Positions 14,977 to 21,171 of a DNA stretch of 32,954 nucleotides are shown here, piece after piece. The stretch is taken from positions 1 to 32,954 of the IMG/VR virus record IMGVR_UViG_3300020171_000333; one strand, written 5' to 3'. Below the pieces are notes generated by a model. The model saw only the letters and a list, made by a program, of their open reading frames with translations, was not told the origin of the DNA and searched no databases. Every line of letters starts with the position of its first letter. The stretch's first letter is position 1. Made by a program: the position numbers and the translations under genes. The stretch comes from a virus.

Positions 14977-15864
14977 ATGAGATTTCCAGTGGATAATTAT
15001 GAGAGAGACTGGTACTCAGCACAAGGATTTGGAAAAAAAGTTACAAATACATATTGGCATGAAGGCGAAGATCTCAATTTAAAAACTGGCGGAGATACCG
15101 ACCTTGGACAACCAATATTCGCTATTGCCGAGGGTATAGTTACTTCAGTTCATAACCATGTTGGTGGAAATTCATTTGGAAAACATATTCATATAAAACA
15201 TGTAGGATTGTGGGGTTCCTGCTGGTCTCACTGTTCCCACTGCCTGGAAATATTGGTAAAAGAAGGAGACAAGGTGACAGAAGGGCAAAGAATAGCATTG
15301 CTAGGGAAGTCAGGAACTGACGTAGCGCACCTGCATTTCGCGATTAAGAGAGAGGCGACGGGAATTGATGCTATTGCTACCACAGAAGAAGAGTTAAAAA
15401 AGTGGCACAACCCGTTAGAGTTCATTAGGAAGTGGCAAGGGAATCCAGAAAATGATGATATTAATATCGTCAGGGCCAAAAGGGACGAGAACTGGAGTTT
15501 ATACACCGAATGTAAGAAATCGCTGGAGGCGGTACAGGAAAAATACCGGAGTGCAGAGGCAATGGCACAATCCTATGAGAATTTCTTTAATGATGTTTGC
15601 GAGATCATTAAGCCAGATAAAAGAGATATCCCCTCGGTTATCGGTAGGGTGACAGCATTGAAAGACAAAGAATCTTCATTTATCCAGCTTGAGGAAAATG
15701 GGAAAAAGCTGTCCGAGAGGGTATTAGCCGTTACTACAGCCAATATAGAGTTAGAACGCCGTCTAGGAGTATTACAAAGCTCTGTAGGGCATGAGGAAGG
15801 AGGTGTTAGCGTGTGGACAGAATTAAGAAATTGGTGGTATCGCCAGAATTGGTGGAGGCGGTAA
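14977..15864 (+). CDS. M23 family endopeptidase (endolysin)
   Basis: 295 residues. It is a LytM/M23 zinc peptidase with the first ligand motif HxxxD at His28-Asp32 (HEGED) and the HxH motif at His118-His120 (AHLHF). Gly-rich strands between them include GQPIFAIAEGIV. A Cys/His-rich insert (CWSHCSHC) follows the KHIHI strand. After residue 150 comes a long coiled coil (about 150-270) ending in a Trp-rich tail, probably for multimerisation or wall binding. It cuts cross-link peptides of peptidoglycan. A GAAGGAG site eight bases upstream and the extended -10 at 14941 give it its own transcript. The holin gene starts inside its 3' end. Confidence 0.85.
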   Translation: MRFPVDNYERDWYSAQGFGKKVTNTYWHEGEDLNLKTGGDTDLGQPIFAIAEGIVTSVHNHVGGNSFGKHIHIKHVGLWGSCWSHCSHCLEILVKEGDKVTEGQRIALLGKSGTDVAHLHFAIKREATGIDAIATTEEELKKWHNPLEFIRKWQGNPENDDINIVRAKRDENWSLYTECKKSLEAVQEKYRSAEAMAQSYENFFNDVCEIIKPDKRDIPSVIGRVTALKDKESSFIQLEENGKKLSERVLAVTTANIELERRLGVLQSSVGHEEGGVSVWTELRNWWYRQNWWRR

Positions 15865-16058
15865 AAGAAGGACTGCGAGTTATGGCGCTGGCCATGGTCC
15901 CAATGTTAATATCTTCTCTGGAAGCCGGGAAAACCGACTGGAAGATTATTGTTATCGGCGGAATTATTGCCGGACTGCGTTTTATTGACAAATTCCTGCA
16001 CGAAATAGGAAAGTCTAACGGGAAGAGCGTGTTATTAACAGGAATTACAAGATTTTAG
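15813..16058 (+). CDS. Holin (two transmembrane segments)
   Basis: 81 residues starting with GTG inside the endolysin gene. A strong AAGGAGG at 15797-15803 lies nine bases upstream, which decides this start. An amphipathic N-terminus is followed by transmembrane segments near 23-37 (VMALAMVPMLISSL) and 43-58 (WKIIVIGGIIAGLRFI) and a polar, Lys-containing tail. Size, topology and the 52-base overlap with the endolysin gene are typical of phage holins, which permeabilise the membrane at the end of infection and release or activate the endolysin. Confidence 0.75.
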   Translation: MDRIKKLVVSPELVEAVKEGLRVMALAMVPMLISSLEAGKTDWKIIVIGGIIAGLRFIDKFLHEIGKSNGKSVLLTGITRF

Positions 16059-16067
16059 TATGAAAAC

Positions 16068-16262
16068 ATGAAAACACACGAAGCGGAAAAAATATTAATC
16101 GGTCTCGAAGATTCATGTTTTCCCGAGGGCAAGAGTTTGCGAATGACGCTGAATGCCGCAACTGAATTGTTTCTGCAAATGGAAGAAGTTTTGGATGCCG
16201 AAGAATTATTAAGAATAATGGCTAGAATTCAGTTAATACCTGATATTGATGAGTCTGTCTGA
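16068..16262 (+). CDS. Small hypothetical protein
   Basis: 64 residues (MKTHEAEKILIGLEDSC...), acidic and helical throughout, with no membrane segment and no known motif. It follows the holin by ten bases with no good Shine-Dalgarno and overlaps the HNH gene downstream by 14 bases. Codon use and tight packing support a real gene. Function unknown. Confidence 0.6.
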   Translation: MKTHEAEKILIGLEDSCFPEGKSLRMTLNAATELFLQMEEVLDAEELLRIMARIQLIPDIDESV

Positions 16263-16686
16263 GAAACAAAAACAATGGATTCATAAACGCGATGCCGAGG
16301 AGTGTCAATTTCCCGACTTCGAAAAAGGACAATTGGCGAAATGCGGGAATGAAAGACAGTTAGAGGTTCATCACATCCTTTGCCAAAGATACGCGCAAGG
16401 GCTTTTGGGAATGAGTGAACAAGAAATAGACGATCCCCGAAACTTAATTTTGATCTGCAAGGCCCACCATGACGGAGTAGTGCATCCCGATGTGTATACA
16501 GCGCTGGACGAATACAGGCAAGGGAACAAGAATTCTTTCAAGGAGATGCAGGAAAATAGAGATAGAATAGTAGCCGAGGGCGATATATACTGGAACGATA
16601 CTTATGACGAAGCATTGAAATATGTAGCCGAAGAACGGACTGATGCATGGGCGGTCAGAGGCCACAAATGGCCGAGAAAAAAATGA
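16249..16686 (+). CDS. HNH endonuclease
   Basis: 145 residues from the ATG at 16249 (an in-frame TTG three bases earlier is less likely). A first zinc pair, CQFPDF...AKCG (Cys19, Cys32), leads into LEVHHILCQRYAQ and DDPRNLILICKAHHDGVVHP, which supply the His-His, Asn and His of the beta-beta-alpha-metal fold. The C-terminal half is Trp/Tyr rich and unassigned. It overlaps both neighbours, so it sits within an operon rather than as an obvious insert. It may be a packaging-related or homing nuclease; it lies far from the terminase genes. Confidence 0.8.
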   Translation: MSLSEKQKQWIHKRDAEECQFPDFEKGQLAKCGNERQLEVHHILCQRYAQGLLGMSEQEIDDPRNLILICKAHHDGVVHPDVYTALDEYRQGNKNSFKEMQENRDRIVAEGDIYWNDTYDEALKYVAEERTDAWAVRGHKWPRKK

Positions 16687-16910
16687 CAGTAAGAGAAACG
16701 GAACACTTGAATTTAGGGGCGGAGTTCGGTATGGTAACCTGCAAGGATTGCCCGTCTTCATTCAACGAATTAATTTTATTGCGTATTCACAAGGGATATG
16801 GAAAATCTGCGGAAGAATTGACGGCACAGGAAGAAAAACAAATATATAATACAGCGAACAATCACAGAAAAGATCACGATGTTAGAGTAATATTTGGGCA
16901 CAAAACATGA
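16683..16910 (+). CDS. Small zinc-finger-like protein, unknown function
   Basis: 75 residues from an ATGA overlap with the HNH stop; an in-frame ATG at 16668 would add five residues (MAEKK). TCKDCPSSF near residue 19 supplies one C-x-x-C, and later His residues (NNHRKDHD) could complete a metal site. Otherwise it is charged and helical. It is the last gene before a long non-coding region that starts with its own promoter. Function unknown. Confidence 0.6.
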   Translation: MTVRETEHLNLGAEFGMVTCKDCPSSFNELILLRIHKGYGKSAEELTAQEEKQIYNTANNHRKDHDVRVIFGHKT

Positions 16911-16914
16911 ATAT

Positions 16915-16923
16915 TGATATAAT
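16915..16923 (+). promoter_or_regulatory. Extended -10 promoter for the non-coding region
   Basis: TGATATAAT, identical to elements at 14941 and 31557. A weak -35 (TTGGGC, 16894-16899) lies 18 bases before TATAAT. Predicted start is near 16930, exactly at the first stem of the candidate RNA. Confidence 0.6.
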
Positions 16924-16929
16924 GTTTGC

Positions 16930-17208
16930 ACGGAGTCAAACTTTGGAGAGAGAATAATACCTCTCGATATACATGGCTCCGTCTTTTGTTAATAATGCCG
17001 GTGAGGGGCTTTTGCGGTAAAACATTAACTGCGGCAGACTTAGCTTTCTGGGCCAGATAATGCGCTAGGAAAGGAGAATCAACTAACCGCTATCCTATGC
17101 CCCGATCCGGCTCCAATTTAAGAAGATAAGTGGCCTTCCCTAAAGTTGTAGCTTTAGCATTCCGGTGAGGTATTGTTGGCCACTGATACATATTATATAT
17201 ATATCAGT
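16930..17208 (+). ncRNA. Candidate structured non-coding RNA A
   Basis: There is no credible coding frame between 16911 and 17388. Stems seen: ACGGAG 16930-16935 with CTCCGT 16977-16982, enclosing GAGAG/CTCTC and followed by TTTTG; GCCGG-TGA-GGGGC 16997-17009 with GCCCC-GAT-CCGGC 17099-17111, ten pairs around a symmetric loop that can form tandem G-A pairs; TAGGA/TCCTA (17066, 17093) inside it, whose loop ACCGC can pair with GCGGT 17014-17018 as a pseudoknot; AGTGGCC 17129-17135 with GGCCACT 17178-17184, enclosing CTAAAG/CTTTAG; and ACTGATA/TATCAGT (17182, 17202). CCGGTGAGG occurs twice (16998, 17162). It matches no RNA class I can recognise. Confidence 0.55.
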
Positions 17209-17211
17209 CAA

Positions 17212-17388
17212 ATACAAGATATTGCAAGATATATGTGTAACAGATGTGTATGTGTCAACAACGTGTACATTATTCTGTACAGCGCATTAAGTGTGTATTG
17301 ATTCCCGGTATAAATAGGCGTAGAGTGATAAATGCGGTTCGTGCAAGGTGTTCTGATTAGTTGATAGATTGATAGACGGATAAACAGT
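17212..17388 (+). promoter_or_regulatory. Intergenic control region with repeated TGTGTA/TGTACA words
   Basis: AT-rich, without a gene. It holds a cluster of related words (TGTGTAACA, TGTGTATG, TGTGTCAACA, CGTGTACA) from 17234 on, and TGTACA-N6-TGTACA at 17264-17281, a symmetric operator-like site. TGTGTAACAGATG (17234-17246) and TATTGCAA (17220-17227) both recur at 18646-18668 before the HTH gene. A possible TATAAA lies at 17309. It is likely the control region for the early operon starting at 17389. Confidence 0.5.
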
Positions 17389-17577
17389 ATGGACGAACAG
17401 AAAACTATAAATACCACGCCAGAAGTTTACGCACAACGATGCCCAAATTGTAACGGAAGAGGCCATGTTGGTTATGAGGCTAAACCATGTCCTACTTGTG
17501 GAAATACAGATCATAAAGGAATTGTCTACGTCCCATTAAAGTATCCGGCGGTGAACGGAGGGGGAGATGAAAACTAG
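17389..17577 (+). CDS. Small zinc-finger protein (DnaJ-type CxxCxGxG)
   Basis: 62 residues. RCPNCNGRGHVG near residue 17 and PCPTCGNTDHKG near 33 form the two halves of a DnaJ-like zinc knuckle, common in small phage early proteins. First gene of the early block after the control region. No clear Shine-Dalgarno. Its 3' end overlaps the HNH gene by 11 bases. Role unknown; nucleic-acid or protein binding is the usual inference. Confidence 0.65.
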   Translation: MDEQKTINTTPEVYAQRCPNCNGRGHVGYEAKPCPTCGNTDHKGIVYVPLKYPAVNGGGDEN

Positions 17578-17872
17578 GATAAATATTTCAAAAACGATTA
17601 GACAAATGGTTTTCGCTAGAGATGGGTGGATGTGTGTTTATTGTTGGAAAGAACCGACTACGTGGAGAGTAGAAAGGGGATTAAAACCTTTCCGAATAAA
17701 TTTAATTCCCCTAGATGAAAAAGGGAGAGAATTTGAAATAGACCATGTAGTTCCATATTGTGAAACAAAAGATAATTCTTTTTACAATCTAGTTACTTCG
17801 TGTTGGGAATGTAATAACAGAAAATCTAATAGAAGGTGGAAAAACCCTTGTATACGTAAACTAAAAATATGA
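17567..17872 (+). CDS. HNH endonuclease, short
   Basis: 101 residues with a complete HNH site: CVYC (Cys23, Cys26), FEIDHVVPY (Asp59, His60), then SFYNLVTSCWECNNRKSNR with the second zinc pair and Asn residues. This is the classical McrA/restriction-like HNH layout, unlike the longer HNH protein at 16249 and the homing-like one at 14465, so the three are not recent duplicates. AACGGAGGGGGAG lies upstream of the ATG. It sits between the zinc-finger gene and the replisome organizer, with short overlaps on both sides. It may be a homing nuclease or a replication/recombination nuclease. Confidence 0.8.
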   Translation: MKTRINISKTIRQMVFARDGWMCVYCWKEPTTWRVERGLKPFRINLIPLDEKGREFEIDHVVPYCETKDNSFYNLVTSCWECNNRKSNRRWKNPCIRKLKI

Positions 17873-18387
17873 AGACCCGAATTGTACACACAAAAGTTTG
17901 GTCAGACGATTGGTTTTCTGGTCTTTGTCAAACTACTAGATTTTTATTTTTATATTTAATTACGAATGAAAGTATTGGGTTATCTGGAATTTATGAAATA
18001 TCAGATAGAAAGATAATGTTTGACACTGGACTATCTAAGGCAGAACTGGAAGAATCTAAAAAGAAGTTATCCGAAAAGGTTGATTTTTATAAGGGGTGGG
18101 TAAAGATTAAAAATTCAAAAAAGTACAATAAGGCCTACACCGAAAGCAGTAAGAATCAAATTGCCCTAGGAAGAGAACTTGGTTATATATCAGACGATAT
18201 TTTAATTCATTTTGATAGTCTATCCGAAAAAATGGATAGTCTATCTCCTTTTGGAGATAGTACCATAAATCATAAATCAGAAATCATAAATGATAAATCA
18301 GAAATCAAAAATCAGAAATCAAGGGGTGGGAATTTTGAACATTATGATTGGGTAAAAGAATTTAATGCTAAACGCTATGTTAAATAA
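17869..18387 (+). CDS. Phage replisome organizer / replication initiation protein
   Basis: 172 residues. The N-terminal 100 have the winged-helix pattern of phage replication organizers: VWSDDWFSGLCQTTRFLFLYLITNE, then GLSGIYEISDRKIMFDTGLS and GWVKIKNSKKYNK. The C-terminal part is unusual: Ser/Asp-rich (DSLSEKMDSLSPF) and then a 7-residue repeat (NHKSEII, NDKSEIK, NQKS) encoded by AT-rich direct repeats. Family members usually recruit a helicase loader or host helicase at the origin, and the lambda O gene holds its own origin. No phage polymerase or helicase is in the window, so host replication proteins are probably used. Confidence 0.75.
   Translation: MKTRIVHTKVWSDDWFSGLCQTTRFLFLYLITNESIGLSGIYEISDRKIMFDTGLSKAELEESKKKLSEKVDFYKGWVKIKNSKKYNKAYTESSKNQIALGRELGYISDDILIHFDSLSEKMDSLSPFGDSTINHKSEIINDKSEIKNQKSRGGNFEHYDWVKEFNAKRYVK
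18214..18321 (+). repeat. Candidate replication origin: inverted and direct repeats inside the organizer gene
   Basis: GATAGTCTATC occurs twice (18214, 18235); each is a near-palindrome. CTATCTCC-TTTT-GGAGATAG (18241-18260) is a perfect 8-bp hairpin. Then come iteron-like copies: TAAATCAGAAATCA at 18273 and 18294, and the same with one change at 18308. A cluster of iterons plus AT-rich DNA within the initiator gene is how lambdoid origins are built. Origin function is inferred. Confidence 0.55.
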
Positions 18388-18652
18388 TAATTTAGGAGAG
18401 GGTTATCAGAAGTTCAAGAAGGCGGCGGAGTTGATAAAGAAAGGGATTACCCCTCCCCATAGTGCTTCTAAATTCGGCGCGGCCTCACATAAAATGTATT
18501 CTGAATTATCTAAAGAGGAGCTGGAAGCTAAAATAAAAACGGCCGAGGAGTTTTTGAAGAAGATCGGACCCGAAGACAAGCGTTTTGAAGAGGCTAACCG
18601 GAGATATATGGTATTAGAGGATCGCTTAGCGGAGAAGATATTCGGTGTGTAA
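18365..18652 (+). CDS. Small helical protein, unknown function
   Basis: 95 residues, or 91 if the second ATG at 18377 is used; neither has a Shine-Dalgarno. It starts inside the 3' end of the replisome organizer in another frame. It is helical and charged (KKAAELIKKGITPPHSASKFGAAS, then a Glu/Lys coiled coil). Its position suggests a helper of the initiator, such as a loader-binding protein, or the C-terminal part of an ancestral longer initiator reached by frameshift; no slippery site is evident. Its stop overlaps a repeated operator-like word. Confidence 0.6.
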   Translation: MLNAMLNNNLGEGYQKFKKAAELIKKGITPPHSASKFGAASHKMYSELSKEELEAKIKTAEEFLKKIGPEDKRFEEANRRYMVLEDRLAEKIFGV

Positions 18653-18668
18653 CAGATGAGTATTGCAA
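18646..18668 (+). promoter_or_regulatory. Repeat of operator-like words upstream of the HTH gene
   Basis: TGTGTAACAGATG (18646-18658) and TATTGCAA (18661-18668) both also occur in the control region at 17220-17246, in the opposite order. A candidate binding site for the HTH protein encoded next. Confidence 0.4.
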
Positions 18669-18698
18669 TGGTGTGAAGAGATGTGTAATATAGCACTT

Positions 18699-18899
18699 AT
18701 GAATGAAAATCATTATGTATACGGATCAGAAGCAATTATAGAATTGCTGACAATCAAGACGGTTATGTTAGAGATGGGAGTTTCAAAAAGGACAGTAATG
18801 AGTTGGTTAGATAAGGGGATGTTAAAAAGAATAAAAATCGGCGGATTAGTCAGAATCGATAGAAGAGATTTAGAGAGTTTAAAAAAAGGAATCAAGTGA
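18699..18899 (+). CDS. Excisionase/MerR-like helix-turn-helix protein
   Basis: 66 residues from the ATG at 18699 (MNENHYVYG). The core MGVSKRTVMSWLDKGMLKRIKIGGLVRIDRRDLESLKKG is the standard winged-HTH of excisionase/AlpA/HTH_17 proteins: recognition helix SKRTVMSWLDKG, then wing KIGGLVRI and a D-x-x-x-L helix. Start choice is uncertain; a TTG at 18663 or the Met before LEMGVS are alternatives. No integrase is present here, so a transcription-regulator role for the early operon is more likely than excision. Two repeated words lie just upstream. Confidence 0.75.
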   Translation: MNENHYVYGSEAIIELLTIKTVMLEMGVSKRTVMSWLDKGMLKRIKIGGLVRIDRRDLESLKKGIK

Positions 18900-19189
18900 A
18901 AAATACTAAATCGCAATCCGCCGCCAAGAATACCAATAGAAGGGCAAAGGACAGGAGAGTCGGGCAGGCTCAAGGCCCCTTCGGCGGCGGGTTGACTTAC
19001 AATCTAAACAACGGAACGATTGATAAAAATAGTCAGTCATACCTTAAGGTACAAATGGGTTGTATCCGTGATTGTCTAAAAAACATTAAGGTGTGGAGCA
19101 TCTATAACGATGATAAATTTTGTAACGAGATTGATGACCTTCAGTTATCAATAGACATCTTGGAAGATTTAGCGAAGGAGGCCGAATGA
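18896..19189 (+). CDS. Hypothetical protein with basic N-terminus
   Basis: 97 residues with a GTGA start overlapping the HTH stop. The first 30 residues are basic (Lys/Arg with Gln and Ser), followed by GPFGGGLTYNLNNG, then a helical acidic C-terminus (IDDLQLSIDILEDLAKEAE). It may bind nucleic acid through the basic tail, but no family is recognised. Its stop overlaps the next ATG within a GGAGG-containing junction. Confidence 0.55.
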   Translation: MKNTKSQSAAKNTNRRAKDRRVGQAQGPFGGGLTYNLNNGTIDKNSQSYLKVQMGCIRDCLKNIKVWSIYNDDKFCNEIDDLQLSIDILEDLAKEAE

Positions 19190-19398
19190 AATTTCAGACA
19201 AGAGCGGCCAGTGAATACGCGGCCAACCATTCTATAAAAGAGGTTCTTGCTTTTATGGATGGGTATATAGCTTGCCAAAAAGATGAGATAGCGAAATTAA
19301 CACAAGAAATTTATCAGAAAAATGGAATGACCGAGTCAGAAAAAGAAGAAGCTCGGAGAGATCATGTAGCCGGAGATTTTATTCATGGCGAAAACTAA
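19186..19398 (+). CDS. Small hypothetical protein
   Basis: 70 residues with an ATGA overlap start and GAAGGAGG just upstream. Helical throughout (IKEVLAFMDGYIACQKDEIAKLTQEIYQ), charged C-terminus, no recognised motif. It overlaps the annealing-protein gene by 14 bases and is probably co-translated with it. Confidence 0.6.
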   Translation: MKFQTRAASEYAANHSIKEVLAFMDGYIACQKDEIAKLTQEIYQKNGMTESEKEEARRDHVAGDFIHGEN

Positions 19399-19996
19399 AA
19401 AGATAATCACCAAGTCGGATAGTTTAACTTTGGTCAAAGATCGAGTTTTGGATCAAAAGCAGATTTTGCATGTCATGCAGAGAACCCCGGCGGATCATGT
19501 CTACACCCGTCCGGCAAGAGGTGGCGGTACTTGGGATTATGTCACCGGGATTTACGTCAAGAAGGTTTTGAATTATGCCTTCGGCTGGGATTGGGACTTC
19601 ACAATTAAAAATCATGGGGTCGAGGGCGATTGCATTTGGGTAATGGGAAGGTTGGCGGTTAGAGCCAATGGCAAGGAAATTGTCCGAGAGCAGTTTGGCC
19701 GGGCTGACGTAAAGAAGAGAAAAGATGGGACTGGTTACTTGGATTTCGGGAATGACCTGAAGGCGGCCACCACCGATGCCCTGAAGAAATGCGCTTCCGA
19801 ATTAGGGATTGCCTCCGACGTTTATGGAAAGAATGAATTTAAGGAAATTAAGATAGCGGAGGTAAAGGAACTGCCTAAACCCGTCAGAACGCCTTCTGGC
19901 GTGGTTACACCGCCCCAGACACCTATTAAAAACGCCGACCCCGTTGTCGAAGTGACCGAAGACAATTTGGTTGAGATGAGAAAGGGGCTAGAGTGA
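19385..19996 (+). CDS. Rad52-family single-strand annealing protein
   Basis: 203 residues. The Rad52/Rad22-like pattern is visible: ILHVMQRTPADHVYTRPARGGGTWDYVTGIYVKKVLNYAFGWDWDFTI, a beta stretch CIWVMGRLAVRANGKEIVREQFG, then DLKAATTDALKKCASELGIASDVYG. Phage Rad52-like proteins anneal complementary single strands for recombination-dependent repair and replication. The disordered Pro-rich C-terminus would interact with partners. It is followed within the operon by a PD-(D/E)XK nuclease that could supply the single strands, a classic phage recombination pair. Confidence 0.8.
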   Translation: MAKTKKIITKSDSLTLVKDRVLDQKQILHVMQRTPADHVYTRPARGGGTWDYVTGIYVKKVLNYAFGWDWDFTIKNHGVEGDCIWVMGRLAVRANGKEIVREQFGRADVKKRKDGTGYLDFGNDLKAATTDALKKCASELGIASDVYGKNEFKEIKIAEVKELPKPVRTPSGVVTPPQTPIKNADPVVEVTEDNLVEMRKGLE

Positions 19997-20424
19997 CGAT
20001 AGATATTGACCAGTTATCCGATTTGGTCGCCACCGCAGACGGTATCTTTCTGTCAGCCAAAGCGGAGAAAACTTTGCTGAAACTGTTGGAAATCCAGAAG
20101 CAGGTAGAGGACGCGATTGACGGGGCTAAAAAGAAATTAGAAGAAACCGCATTAAAGATCAATCCCAACTTTCAATCAATTCAGGCGGACAACGTAAAGG
20201 TCTATTACCGAGCTTTTGGCTCAAGATACTTTATAGAAGAAGAAAATCTATCCCAAGTCCCGGCGGAAATGTACGAAAAAAAGGTGATTACCAAGTATTC
20301 TGCTAATGCTAAAGAAATTGAAAAGTTTGTCAAAGAAAAAGGTGGATTGCCATTCGGAGTCAAGGAAGCCGAAAGAGAAAAACAATTGGTGTTCGGACTT
20401 AAAAAAACAAATGAGAAAGAATAA
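19993..20424 (+). CDS. Hypothetical protein of the recombination operon
   Basis: 143 residues with a GTGA start overlapping the annealing-protein stop. Residues 20-50 form a long helix (LLKLLEIQKQVEDAIDGAKKKLEETALK); then comes a beta section (KVYYRAFGSRYFIEEENL) and a Lys/Glu-rich end. I do not recognise it. Its conserved place between annealing protein and nuclease suggests a recombination accessory. It overlaps the nuclease start by 14 bases. Confidence 0.6.
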   Translation: MTIDIDQLSDLVATADGIFLSAKAEKTLLKLLEIQKQVEDAIDGAKKKLEETALKINPNFQSIQADNVKVYYRAFGSRYFIEEENLSQVPAEMYEKKVITKYSANAKEIEKFVKEKGGLPFGVKEAEREKQLVFGLKKTNEKE

Positions 20425-21106
20425 ACTCCGAGTTAGTTACACAACTTTGAATATGTGGGCTGGTGGGAATTATGAGGGTTGCGTTAAAGCCTATTTCAAG
20501 TTGGATCAGATTGAAACCAAAGCCATGATAGAGGGCAAGGCGTGGCATCAGAAGTGGGCGGATCAGTTGTTAGCAACAAAGACACTCCCAACAGAGTTTA
20601 TCGGCGAGAAAAAATTTATTGCCCCGCAAACAGAATTAAAATTAGTAGCTTCATTGGGCAAGCTGATTGACCTTGTAGGCGTAATAGATGTTTACGACAA
20701 GCCCCTGATAATTGATTGGAAGACCGGGAAACAATCTAGCGAAACCTACGCATCGGGTACACAAATGGGAGTCTATGGAGTATTGGCTACACTGTCAAAG
20801 TTATTCGCCGATAGAGCGGAAATCTGGCACTACGACCAATACAGTAAGAAGTCCGACATGAGCATCGTTTGGATCACCGATCAGATGTTAAAAGACTCTC
20901 ACAACTGGATTATGACTAACGCCGGGGAAATGATGAACTATTTTGAACAGAATGATCTGTGGAAAAAGTTTGGAAATGAAACCAAAGACTGCCCGAAGTG
21001 TGATTATTTGCTGGAACACAAAAAGGGGATAAGCCAAAAAGGAAATAATTATGACGCTTGGTTCTGTCAGTCTAATAATAAGGAGCATACAATTTGGAAT
21101 AATTGA
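20411..21106 (+). CDS. PD-(D/E)XK exonuclease, Cas4/RecB-like
   Basis: 231 residues from the ATG at 20411; the longer frame upstream is overlap with the previous gene. Motifs: YTTLNMWAGG start, EGKAWHQKW (Glu41, His45), VGVIDVYDKPLIIDWKTGK (Asp93, Asp102, Lys104), then a Q-motif (TYASGTQMGVYGVLA) as in RecB-type nucleases. Near the C-terminus Cys residues (DCPKCDYLL ... WFCQ) may bind zinc or an iron-sulphur cluster as in Cas4/AddB. It probably resects DNA ends for the Rad52-like protein. Confidence 0.8.
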   Translation: MRKNKLRVSYTTLNMWAGGNYEGCVKAYFKLDQIETKAMIEGKAWHQKWADQLLATKTLPTEFIGEKKFIAPQTELKLVASLGKLIDLVGVIDVYDKPLIIDWKTGKQSSETYASGTQMGVYGVLATLSKLFADRAEIWHYDQYSKKSDMSIVWITDQMLKDSHNWIMTNAGEMMNYFEQNDLWKKFGNETKDCPKCDYLLEHKKGISQKGNNYDAWFCQSNNKEHTIWNN

Positions 21107-21113
21107 TTTCTTG

Positions 21114-21159
21114 CGGTTCGTGTTTATGTTTGGCTACCGCCTCTCGCAAACACGAGCCG
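21114..21159 (+). promoter_or_regulatory. Strong 12-bp hairpin in the 5' leader of the transglycosylase gene
   Basis: CGGTTCGTGTTT (21114-21125) pairs with AAACACGAGCCG (21148-21159) over 12 positions with a single G-U, with a 22-base loop. The GGAAGGAA ribosome site follows immediately after the stem. An alternative GCGGT/ACCGC pairing could compete. No T-run follows, so regulation of translation or mRNA processing is more likely than termination. Confidence 0.55.
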
Positions 21160-21171
21160 GAAGGAATTAAA

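Noticed and set aside
14405-14980. A 191-residue + strand open frame across the HNH gene
   Set aside because: Only its first 20 residues resemble a protein (the endolysin start). The rest is antisense to a complete HNH domain and has Phe/Ser/Thr-rich shadow composition.
16930-17208. IscB-associated (HEARO/omega) RNA, suggested by nearby HNH genes
   Set aside because: No RuvC-HNH IscB protein is encoded here; the HNH proteins are small and stand-alone.
17182-17208. Rho-independent terminator at ACTGATA/TATCAGT
   Set aside because: The stem is AT-rich with a long AT loop and no T-run follows; kept only as part of the RNA/control region.
18699-18899. Excisionase implying a temperate phage
   Set aside because: No integrase, attachment-site repeat or CI-type repressor is visible, and HTH_17 proteins also act as regulators in lytic phages. 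Lifestyle cannot be decided from this window.
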